A stretch of DNA of 54,960 bases from contig CAKRPJ010000016.1 of assembly GCA_934376955.1 (NCBI GenBank), forward strand, positions 1 through 54,960. The letters are read 5' to 3'. This DNA comes from CAKRPJ01 sp934376955 (GTDB lineage: Bacteria > Bacillota > Clostridia > Lachnospirales > Lachnospiraceae). How positions within the stretch are numbered: position 1 is the first letter of the stretch; each line of letters opens with the position of its first letter. The position numbers were made by a program, and so were the translations under genes. Shown piece after piece: positions 1 through 8,016 of this stretch. The notes under the pieces are model-generated. The model was not told the origin of the DNA. It saw only the letters and a list, made by a program, of their open reading frames with translations, and searched no databases.

Positions 1-17
1 GGGATGAACATGCAGAT

Positions 18-1493
18 ATGAACGACCATGACTTAAATACAATACTTGATATCGGAATTTCCCTGTCTTCGGAAAAGGATCTGAACCGTCTTCTGGAAAA
101 GATCTTATCTAAAGTGATGGAGCTTACCCATTGTGATGCGGGAACTCTGTATCTTCTGGACAAGGATGTCCTGAAATTTAAAATAATGCGGAACGATACC
201 ATGAAAACCTACGAGGGAGGAGACGGAAAGGATCCGAAGCTGCCGCCGGTGAGACTGAGCCGGGAAAATGTATGCAGCTTTTCTCTTTTAGAGGGAAGGA
301 CAGTCTGCATAGCCGATGTAAGGAACTGTGCGGAATATGATTTCTCCGGCCCGATCCGATACGATTCCATGACGGGATATCGAACAAGATCCATGCTGGT
401 CGTTCCGATGATGAACCGGGTCGGAGAAAAGCTGGGAGTCGTACAGCTTATCAATGCCATGGACAACAATAACGAGGTCTGTGAATTTTCGGAGGAGCTT
501 ATCCACGTTGTGGAATCCATTGCATCACAGGCCGCGGTAACCATACAGAATGTCAGATATATTGAAGATATCCGCGGGCTTTTCGATTCTCTGGTAAAGC
601 TCATGTCCTCTGCGGTCGATGCCAGAACACCGTATAACGGAGCCCATACCCGCCATATGGCGGAGTACGGGGAACGATTTATCGATTATCTGAATAAAAC
701 CTATAAGAAAGACAACGGGGAGATCCGGTTCCGGCCGGAGCACAAGGATGCCCTGTTGATGAGTATATGGCTCCATGATATCGGAAAGATTGTGATCCCG
801 TTAGAGGTCATGAATAAAGAGAAACGATTATCAAAGATTCAGGAGCTGACGTTAAAAAACCGTTTGGAGCGGATACGCTTTCTGACTGAGATACGCAGGC
901 TGCGGGGAGAGTGTAACGATGAGGAAGCAAAGGAGATCGGCAAACAGCTTCTTGAGGTCGGGAAGCTGACGGAGGATATTAACCGATCCGATTTCCTGAC
1001 GGAGGAAAAGCTGAAAGCCCTTAATGCGGCAATAACTCTTACCTATATCGAGGAGGATGGGACTGAGAAGCCCTGGATCAGTAAGGAGGAAAAAGAGGTA
1101 CTGTCGATCCGGAAGGGAACGCTCACGGATGAGGAGCGGAAGGTGATGGAAAGCCATGTGGTGGTTACGGACGAGTTTCTGTCCAAGATCAAATTTTCCG
1201 ACAAGCTTTCTTCAGTCCGGGCGTGGGCGGCGTCGCATCATGAGTTTATAAACGGAAGCGGATATCCGAAGGGACTGTCGGGAGATCAGATCCCGATCGA
1301 GACGCGGATCATTACGATCCTTGACATATTCGATGCACTGGTGGCTACAGATAGGCCCTATAAGAAGGGAATGCAGATCGACACCGCACTGTCGATCCTG
1401 AAAAAAATGGCGGATACAGAAGGGAAGCTGGATCCTGTGCTTACGCAGCTTTTCACCGAAAGCCGCTGCTGGGAAAAAGAGGAGGTAGAATAA
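18..1493 (+). CDS. GAF domain plus HD-GYP phosphodiesterase
   Basis: This is a predicted cytoplasmic signalling hydrolase. Residues about 5-180 form a GAF sensor domain. A metal-dependent HD-GYP domain follows, with the HD motif LHDIGK near residue 252 and the signature HHEFINGSGYP near residue 407. About 100 charged, probably helical residues are inserted between the HD and GYP parts. HD-GYP proteins usually hydrolyse c-di-GMP or a related cyclic nucleotide; here the variant HHE-x-x-NGSGYP keeps the key histidines. The frame stays open to the left edge of the window, and no convincing ribosome site precedes the ATG at 18, so the real start may lie outside and the gene is possibly 5' partial. 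It ends 2 bp before the FecR-domain gene and is probably cotranscribed with it. The family call is firm; the substrate is unknown. Confidence 0.85.
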   Translation: MNDHDLNTILDIGISLSSEKDLNRLLEKILSKVMELTHCDAGTLYLLDKDVLKFKIMRNDTMKTYEGGDGKDPKLPPVRLSRENVCSFSLLEGRTVCIADVRNCAEYDFSGPIRYDSMTGYRTRSMLVVPMMNRVGEKLGVVQLINAMDNNNEVCEFSEELIHVVESIASQAAVTIQNVRYIEDIRGLFDSLVKLMSSAVDARTPYNGAHTRHMAEYGERFIDYLNKTYKKDNGEIRFRPEHKDALLMSIWLHDIGKIVIPLEVMNKEKRLSKIQELTLKNRLERIRFLTEIRRLRGECNDEEAKEIGKQLLEVGKLTEDINRSDFLTEEKLKALNAAITLTYIEEDGTEKPWISKEEKEVLSIRKGTLTDEERKVMESHVVVTDEFLSKIKFSDKLSSVRAWAASHHEFINGSGYPKGLSGDQIPIETRIITILDIFDALVATDRPYKKGMQIDTALSILKKMADTEGKLDPVLTQLFTESRCWEKEEVE

Positions 1494-1495
1494 TA

Positions 1496-4400
1496 ATGGG
1501 CTATGTAAGGAAGATCAGACGAGCCGCAGCGATCCTGCTGACCGTCTGCATGACGCTTACCGGGATCACGCCGGTTTCTGCGGCGGAAACAGCTTCCGAT
1601 ATGCGTCTTACCAGAACAGAGGGTACTGTGCTGGTAACCAACCGCAACGGAAAAGAAGTGGGCGTAAAGGCCGATATGAAGCTGTTCCACGGCTATCGCA
1701 TCACAACGGAGGATATCAGCTACGCATGGATGTCCTTAGATACATCTAAAATGGCGAAGCTGGACTGCAAGAGCGATGCAGAGGTACACCAGAAGGGCAA
1801 AAATCTGGAGATCCTTTTAAACTCCGGAAATCTGTTCTTTAATGTGACGGAAAAGCTTGCAGAGGATGAAAGCCTGAACATCCGTACATCAACGATGTTG
1901 ACCGGTATCCGCGGGACGGCCGGCTGGGCAAAGATCCTTGACCAGTGGCATTCACGGATCTATATTCTGGAGGGTACGGTGGAGTGCTCGGTCACAGACC
2001 CTGTTTCCGGTCAGCTAAAGACAGCCGCTGTCCACTCCGGGGAATATGCGGACGTCTATGTTTATGACGAGCCGAGGAAGAATGAAAAGTGTGATATTAT
2101 CATAAAACGGCTTCGGGAAGAAGATGTGCCCGGCTTCGTAGCAGTAGAGCTGTATGGCGATAAGAAGCTCTGCGACCGGATCAAGGGAGCCTCAGGGCTG
2201 GATACAGACCGTATCGTGGCGGGAGCCCATGACAGACTGCGTAAGGATGAGGATGCCCTGAGACAGCAGCTAAAGGACAAGCTGACCGAGGAGGACAAGC
2301 AGAAAAATGCCGGAAAGATAAAGCCGATGTATGCCATGAAGGATGAGAACGACGATGGCAGCAGCGGCGGAGGCGGCGGTGGTTCTGTAAAGCCGACCCG
2401 CCCGACACCACCTGCTGAGGAAGAAACAACAACGGCAGCGGAAACAACTGCACCGGAGACAACAGCACCGGAGACAACAGCGCCGGAAACGACAGCGCCG
2501 GAAAAACCATCTGACGAGATTTCTCTGATGATGCCGGTTTCCGCACAAGAGGTAAATGACTACTTTAAAACATGTAAGAAAGCTGTTCTGATACCGAATC
2601 CGGATCCCCAGTATAATCATTTTTATGTGGCAGATGCCACCGGACATCCGCTGGAGGGACAGACACTTACCGTACCGGCAGGAAAGAGCCTTGTAGTCTC
2701 TGACGGTATCGACACGACCGTATTGCCGGGCTATGTACTCCAGATCGATGGAACGATGGATTCCAAAAATGATCTGATCAATCAGGGAACAGTCAATAAT
2801 ACCAGCACAAATACGCTTCTCGTAGGAACAAAGCTGAATAACATGGGAAGCTTCACCAATACGGGACGGATCGTGGCAGATGAGATCTGGTGCAGTGCAG
2901 ATGGCAAAATGGTGGGAGTTCTTGATAATACTTCTACCGGAAGGCTGGAGGCGAAAACGCGGATATATATCAATGGCGGAAGGCTGTTCGAGAATGGAAC
3001 GATGATAACTCCTGTGCTTACAGAAAGCGGCGGCAGTGTTGATCTGAACGGAAGCGGCGATCAGCTTCCGAAGCTTGACCTTGCGGACGGTGAGATAACG
3101 ATCCGGCAGGGCAGCTATCCGGATGTGACCGTAAAGGATTCCAAGACAGAGATCATCGGCGGTGCCTTTGATACCGTAATTGTTAAAAATGAGAAAGCTT
3201 CTACAGCGGAGGAGGAAAAAAATCTGACGTTTAGGGGCGGAGAGATCAGTAAAGGGATCCTTGTCGAGTACCCCAGTGGAGTTGGAGATCTTGCGGAAAA
3301 TGGCCCTCTTCTTATCGTAGAAGGCGGCACGATCCATGCTGGCCAGGCCTCTGGCGCGATCACAGTCAAGTGTCCGAAAAATAGGGATCAGCAAGAACAT
3401 CCGGCAGATGTTGTGATCCGGGGCGGCAGCATCGACTGCAACGGCGCCGGAAAGAGCGCCATCGACATTCAGAGCGGAGTTGTCGATATCCACAGCGTCG
3501 ATGATAAGGGAAGTCCAACCGGTCTTGCCCTTTGTGCCGACAGTGTGGAAAAGCTGTTTACGATCAATGACCAAGGCGATGATGTCAGCTTTGCCAGATG
3601 GTATCACCTAAATGAAAAGAATGGAGTTTCCTCCATCGCAGTAGGTTCAAAGAGCCTGCTGACCTGCAGGGAGGAAAAGGGCAACCTTCAGCTTACCAAT
3701 GCAGCAGATGGACTTGTAAGTGGAGCCAGAGCGCTGAAGGGCGGCGAGAAGCTGATCCTCAACCGGGATATGTCACCTGCCGAGGAGCCGGGAACAAAGG
3801 CATATGTAGAGATGGGAGATATGTCTGATACGGCAGAACCGGCTGTTCTGGATCTGAACGGCCATACGCTTACGGGCTTTGAATTTAATATCAATGCGTC
3901 TTCCAATGTGGAGATCCACGGGTCTGCTCAGGGAAAGAGCGGAACGATCCTCTTTACGGATAATAAGTGTATCTCTTCTTTCGGAAAACTTGTCCTTCGC
4001 GGCGGTACCTATAAGAATACAGCCGGAAACAAGGTTCTGAATGTGATGAACGATGCAGCGGTCACACTGACGGAGGGCAGCACGCTGTTAAATGAAGCCG
4101 AATCACTGGATAATGCAACAGGAATGGTTATTAAAAATAGGGGACATCTCGTGATCGGAGAAACCGGTACCGGGAAGGTTACCGTTACCTCTCTTGTTTC
4201 CAAAGGATCCAACAGTATGATCGTATCGAAGCCCATAGGAGGTGGCTCAGAGGCTGCTGTCTTTGTGGAAAATGCGGAGATTAAAACCGGAGAAGGTACA
4301 GAAAATCCGGCGCTCCAGATTGAAAAGACACGACTGGTCATGGGAGAGGATGCCCTTATCTCCTCGACGAGTAAATACGGTACGTTACGGGTAATATCAA

Positions 4401-5164
4401 AGTATGATGATCCGGAGGATAAGCCGCAGCTGGAATTAAACGGCGGAGCCATTGTGAATGAGAGATCAGCCACGACCAGAAGCACCGGCACACCGACAGC
4501 AATCTGGTGGGATGCAAGCTGGTCAGATTCCACGGATGGTAAGAATGTAAGAGGACTGCTTCCTCCCGATATGCAGACGGAGATCAAGAGCAGGTACAAT
4601 AAGCCGATCGTGTTTGCAGGAAATATCGATAGCACGGGAACAGGAATTATTAAATCCTATACTTATTCATGGGAAAATGACGGCTATGAATGCAAAGGGC
4701 CGGATGAGGATGGATATTATTACATCACAGAATATATCGCACCGGCTACGGGCTCTAACGCGATAAGAAGGGCAATGGCTGCCTCGGAGGCGGTGACGGC
4801 TTCCAACGCAGATAAGGATCAAAATAAGGAGCATGCTCCGGCCGTCTCTGCAACGGCTTCCAATGCAGAAAAAAATACCGGTGTAAACCAATCTTCTTCG
4901 GAAGCTGCCGGCACGTCAAAGGAAGAAACGAAAAAACCAAAGCTTCCGGTGGCCAGCGCCGCCAACGCGGAAAAGAAGGAGGAAGGCGGGAAGCTGCCCC
5001 TTAAGGACACTAGGCCGGATCCGGAAAGCTCCCGCAGTACGGAAAATAAGAGAACAGAAGCCATTCCGGCGGCAGCTGCAGCCAAGTCAGACAGCACCGG
5101 AGACGGAAATGGGGACGGCAATGCAGATAATGGAATAAAGGCAGGCAGGAAAGAGGAGGAATGA
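1496..5164 (+). CDS. Large exported FecR-domain protein with beta-solenoid-like body
   Basis: This is a 1222-residue secreted protein. An N-terminal signal peptide (basic start, hydrophobic stretch, cleavage near SAAE around residue 30) precedes a FecR-type domain at about residues 40-210. Next come a Gly-rich linker and a Thr/Pro linker with four ETTAP repeats. A long region of short beta-rich, Gly/Asn-rich repeats (about 350-1090) looks like a right-handed beta-helix. The last 130 residues are low-complexity and charged, with repeated SNAEK-like motifs. There is no LPxTG signal, C-terminal membrane segment or wall-binding repeat, so how it stays at the surface is unclear. FecR domains in transmembrane signalling sense or relay envelope signals. 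Immediate linkage to an NHL protein and a CHASE2 cyclase suggests it is part of their sensory apparatus, which is inference. Confidence 0.8.
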   Translation: MGYVRKIRRAAAILLTVCMTLTGITPVSAAETASDMRLTRTEGTVLVTNRNGKEVGVKADMKLFHGYRITTEDISYAWMSLDTSKMAKLDCKSDAEVHQKGKNLEILLNSGNLFFNVTEKLAEDESLNIRTSTMLTGIRGTAGWAKILDQWHSRIYILEGTVECSVTDPVSGQLKTAAVHSGEYADVYVYDEPRKNEKCDIIIKRLREEDVPGFVAVELYGDKKLCDRIKGASGLDTDRIVAGAHDRLRKDEDALRQQLKDKLTEEDKQKNAGKIKPMYAMKDENDDGSSGGGGGGSVKPTRPTPPAEEETTTAAETTAPETTAPETTAPETTAPEKPSDEISLMMPVSAQEVNDYFKTCKKAVLIPNPDPQYNHFYVADATGHPLEGQTLTVPAGKSLVVSDGIDTTVLPGYVLQIDGTMDSKNDLINQGTVNNTSTNTLLVGTKLNNMGSFTNTGRIVADEIWCSADGKMVGVLDNTSTGRLEAKTRIYINGGRLFENGTMITPVLTESGGSVDLNGSGDQLPKLDLADGEITIRQGSYPDVTVKDSKTEIIGGAFDTVIVKNEKASTAEEEKNLTFRGGEISKGILVEYPSGVGDLAENGPLLIVEGGTIHAGQASGAITVKCPKNRDQQEHPADVVIRGGSIDCNGAGKSAIDIQSGVVDIHSVDDKGSPTGLALCADSVEKLFTINDQGDDVSFARWYHLNEKNGVSSIAVGSKSLLTCREEKGNLQLTNAADGLVSGARALKGGEKLILNRDMSPAEEPGTKAYVEMGDMSDTAEPAVLDLNGHTLTGFEFNINASSNVEIHGSAQGKSGTILFTDNKCISSFGKLVLRGGTYKNTAGNKVLNVMNDAAVTLTEGSTLLNEAESLDNATGMVIKNRGHLVIGETGTGKVTVTSLVSKGSNSMIVSKPIGGGSEAAVFVENAEIKTGEGTENPALQIEKTRLVMGEDALISSTSKYGTLRVISKYDDPEDKPQLELNGGAIVNERSATTRSTGTPTAIWWDASWSDSTDGKNVRGLLPPDMQTEIKSRYNKPIVFAGNIDSTGTGIIKSYTYSWENDGYECKGPDEDGYYYITEYIAPATGSNAIRRAMAASEAVTASNADKDQNKEHAPAVSATASNAEKNTGVNQSSSEAAGTSKEETKKPKLPVASAANAEKKEEGGKLPLKDTRPDPESSRSTENKRTEAIPAAAAAKSDSTGDGNGDGNADNGIKAGRKEEE
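2441..2500 (+). repeat. Four 15-bp tandem repeats encoding ETTAP
   Basis: Four consecutive 15-bp units lie in frame within the FecR-domain gene and encode a Thr/Pro linker (ETTAP x4). The units differ by only a few third-base changes. Such tracts usually act as extended wall-spanning spacers and can change copy number by slippage without a frameshift. Confidence 0.9.
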
Positions 5165-5169
5165 TCGCG

Positions 5170-6180
5170 ATGAAAAAACAGATAGCCATAGTCCTCACCG
5201 CGTTATGCCTCACGGCGGCAGCAGGTTTTCCTGCCGCTGCCGACGAGGGAAACGTAGTGGAGGATGGACAGGAGCGTGTAGTCCGTGTCGTGGAGAGAGA
5301 TAAGGCGGAGGTTAAAAATGCGCTGAAGGTGCTCTGCGCCCCATCCGGTATCGTTGCTGCCGCAGACGGTAGCATTCTCGTGACGGATACATATAACAAA
5401 CAGCTGTGGTGCATAAAGAACGGAGAAACTACGCTTTATGCCGGAACCACAGGAGTTCGGGATATTTACGGAGAGCCTGTCGGCGGCTACAATGACGGAA
5501 ATAACAGTGAGAGCCTGTTTAAGCTGCCCTGGGCGATCGCACAGTTTAAGGACGGCTATGCGGTCTCGGATACGGAGAATAACGCGATCCGTATCGTAGG
5601 CACCAACATAACCCAGACAAACACCGGGCATAAGCTTTCCGGCTATAAGGACGGAAACAGTTATCTGGCTGTCTTTAACCGTCCCACCGGCCTTGCCTTT
5701 AACGGAAAGGATATCCTCTATGTGGCCGATACAGGCAATGGAGCGATCCGCATGGTCACAACCTACGGAATGGTGGCAACACTTATGACAGATCTTTCCG
5801 AGCCTACGGGGCTTTGCTATAAGAATGGCTCCCTGTATGTCGCAGAATCCGGGGCAAACCGGGTATTAAAGATCACAGACGGAGTGGTGAACGAGGTTTA
5901 CGGCTCCGGTACAGAGGGGAACGCGGACGGGCCACAGGCAGAGGCACAGCTTAGCTGTCCTCAGGGCGTGACCGTTGCCGATGACGGAGCGGTATATATT
6001 TCCGATACCGGAAACGGTGCAGTCAAAAAGGTGGTCAATGGAACGGTGACAACACTTTTTTCCTCTAACCCGTCAGTATTGGAGAACAATCTGGTATCCC
6101 CGCTGGGACTTTTGGTTGTTGGAGACCAGCTCTATGTGTGCGATAACTTTTCGAAGAAGATCCTGATCCTCAACCGATAG
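5170..6180 (+). CDS. Exported NHL-repeat beta-propeller protein
   Basis: A signal peptide (MKKQIAIVL start, AAA cleavage region near residue 25) is followed by about six NHL-type repeats built on motifs such as VADTGNGAIR, ISDTGNGAVK and VAESGANRVLK, which predict a beta-propeller. These domains mostly bind proteins or ligands and some have hydrolytic activity; nothing here shows catalysis. An ATG at 5161 overlaps the previous stop, but the AGGAGGA at 5154-5160 abuts it, whereas the ATG at 5170 has proper spacing and starts a clean signal peptide, so I choose 5170. It sits between the FecR-domain gene and the CHASE2 cyclase, so it is probably an extracytoplasmic partner of the cyclase. Confidence 0.85.
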   Translation: MKKQIAIVLTALCLTAAAGFPAAADEGNVVEDGQERVVRVVERDKAEVKNALKVLCAPSGIVAAADGSILVTDTYNKQLWCIKNGETTLYAGTTGVRDIYGEPVGGYNDGNNSESLFKLPWAIAQFKDGYAVSDTENNAIRIVGTNITQTNTGHKLSGYKDGNSYLAVFNRPTGLAFNGKDILYVADTGNGAIRMVTTYGMVATLMTDLSEPTGLCYKNGSLYVAESGANRVLKITDGVVNEVYGSGTEGNADGPQAEAQLSCPQGVTVADDGAVYISDTGNGAVKKVVNGTVTTLFSSNPSVLENNLVSPLGLLVVGDQLYVCDNFSKKILILNR

Positions 6181-6202
6181 GCAATAATAAAGGAGGGCCC
6201 GC

Positions 6203-7999
6203 ATGAGTATAAAATGGTGGGCAGCCGCATCGGCCGCAGTCATGACAATGGCTGCGGCCTTTGGGGCTTTTTATGAGACAGATATGCAGCTGTCAGATCA
6301 ATGGTATCAGCATACACAGGCCTCCTACGGGGATGTGGTGCTGGTGGAGATCAACGAAAAGGCGCTGGAGGCCTATGGCCCCTTCAGTGACTGGGGCAGA
6401 GGTGTCATAGCAAAAGCCATAGAGGCGCTAAATGAGTCGGAGGAATGCCATCCGGCTGTGATCGGCGTCGATGTCCTGTATTCGGGGACAACAGATCCGG
6501 AGGCAGACCGCAGACTGGCGGAGGCGGCCGGAAAATACGGCAACGTGGTGACAGCCTGCGCGGCAACCTTTTCATCGGGGATCCGTGAAGCGGAGGACGG
6601 AAGCTTTTACCGGGACGGGATGTATATCACGCATTTCGATGAGCCCTATAAGGAATTAAAGGAATGCACAGAGCAGGGCCATATCAATGCCATGTATGAT
6701 AATGATGGGATCCTCAGGCACTGTCTCTGGAAGATCGATGTCGGGGAAAACCAGGAGATCTTTTCCTTCGGTGCAGTGATCGCCGAAAAATTCAGGGAAT
6801 ATATGGGTGAGGACAAGCTCGTTACTCCGCCGTTGGGAAAGAGAGGCTTCTGGTATTTACCCTATACCGGAGGGCCGGGCTATTACAGCGAGTCGATCTC
6901 TGTGGAGGATGTGATCGAGGGAAACGTGCCTGCCGATTACTTTGCAGACCGCATCGTCCTGATCGGGCCCTATGCTCCCGGACTTCAGGACCGTTATCTC
7001 ACCTCCAACTCCCATGCGGAATACATGTACGGTATGGAATATCAGGCCAATATGATCGAGGCACTGCTGAAGGGAGATTATAAGAAGGAGGCGGGAGAAG
7101 AAATCCAGCTTGCCATATTGTTTCTTGTCCTTTATTACGCGGCACTTTTTTTCTGGAAGCGCAATATCAGGATATCGACAGCGGCATGGATCGTCACCGC
7201 TGTAGGCTGGCTGTTTTTTGCCAGATGGATGTATGAGCGCGGCACGATCCTTCATCTTTTATGGATCCCTCTCGGTGTCACTGTATTTTATATTGTAAGT
7301 ATTGGCTCCAACTACGCACAGGCCGCTCTGGAAAAGCACCGGATCACCAACACCTTTAAAAAGTATGTGGCTCCGGAGGTCGTAAATGAGATCCTGAATG
7401 ACGATGCAAGAAATTGCCTTGCACCGGGGGGACGGGTCGTGGATATCGCGGTGCTGTTTGTGGATGTTAGAGGATTTACCACGATGTCTGAGGCACTTTC
7501 TCCGGATCAGGTGGTAGAGATCCTGAACCGGTATCTGACCCTGACGGCGAAATGTATCATGGATCACAGAGGAACGTTAGATAAGTTTATCGGTGATGCC
7601 ACCATGGCGTTCTGGGGTGCTCCGATCCCACAGGAGGATTATGTGATGAATGCGGCGAAGGCGGCGATCGCAATGCGGGACGGATCAGAGGAGCTTTCTA
7701 AGGAGCTGATGGAGCGTTTTGGAAGGACAGTGGCCTTTGGGATCGGTATCCACGTAGGAAAAGCCGTCGTAGGAAATATCGGTTCTCCGAAGCGGATGGA
7801 TTATACGGCGATCGGGGATACTGTAAATACGGCGTCAAGGATCGAGTCCATCGCACCGGGCGGCACGATCTACATTTCCCCGGAGGTGGCAGAGAGGCTT
7901 CGGGGGCGGATCCGGACAACACCGCTGGATCATAAGATCCATTTAAAGGGAAAAGCAGAGGATCAGGAGATCCTGATCCTAGAAGAAATTCTGGAATAG
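6203..7999 (+). CDS. CHASE2-domain class III adenylate cyclase
   Basis: This membrane protein has an N-terminal anchor (about 5-22), an extracytoplasmic CHASE2 sensor domain (about 25-290), three transmembrane helices (about 300-375) and a cytoplasmic class III nucleotide cyclase domain (about 400-590). The metal-binding aspartates are visible in FVDVRGFT and FIGDA. The base-recognition Lys is in DKFIGD, and Thr replaces Asp in DYTAIGD, the Lys/Thr pair typical of class IIIb adenylate cyclases. Transition-state Asn and Arg lie in TVNTASRIES. All catalytic positions are therefore present, and ATP-to-cAMP activity is the best guess. An AGGAGG ribosome site precedes the ATG, 22 bp after the NHL gene. 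The CHASE2 ligand is unknown; the exported FecR and NHL proteins are plausible partners. Confidence 0.9.
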   Translation: MSIKWWAAASAAVMTMAAAFGAFYETDMQLSDQWYQHTQASYGDVVLVEINEKALEAYGPFSDWGRGVIAKAIEALNESEECHPAVIGVDVLYSGTTDPEADRRLAEAAGKYGNVVTACAATFSSGIREAEDGSFYRDGMYITHFDEPYKELKECTEQGHINAMYDNDGILRHCLWKIDVGENQEIFSFGAVIAEKFREYMGEDKLVTPPLGKRGFWYLPYTGGPGYYSESISVEDVIEGNVPADYFADRIVLIGPYAPGLQDRYLTSNSHAEYMYGMEYQANMIEALLKGDYKKEAGEEIQLAILFLVLYYAALFFWKRNIRISTAAWIVTAVGWLFFARWMYERGTILHLLWIPLGVTVFYIVSIGSNYAQAALEKHRITNTFKKYVAPEVVNEILNDDARNCLAPGGRVVDIAVLFVDVRGFTTMSEALSPDQVVEILNRYLTLTAKCIMDHRGTLDKFIGDATMAFWGAPIPQEDYVMNAAKAAIAMRDGSEELSKELMERFGRTVAFGIGIHVGKAVVGNIGSPKRMDYTAIGDTVNTASRIESIAPGGTIYISPEVAERLRGRIRTTPLDHKIHLKGKAEDQEILILEEILE

Positions 8000-8016
8000 T
8001 CGGAGGAAGAAAGCGT

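Noticed and set aside
2270..3607. Long minus-strand open frame (445 codons) opposite the FecR-domain gene
   Set aside because: Cys/Arg-rich, no domain, no ribosome site; a shadow of the repetitive coding strand.
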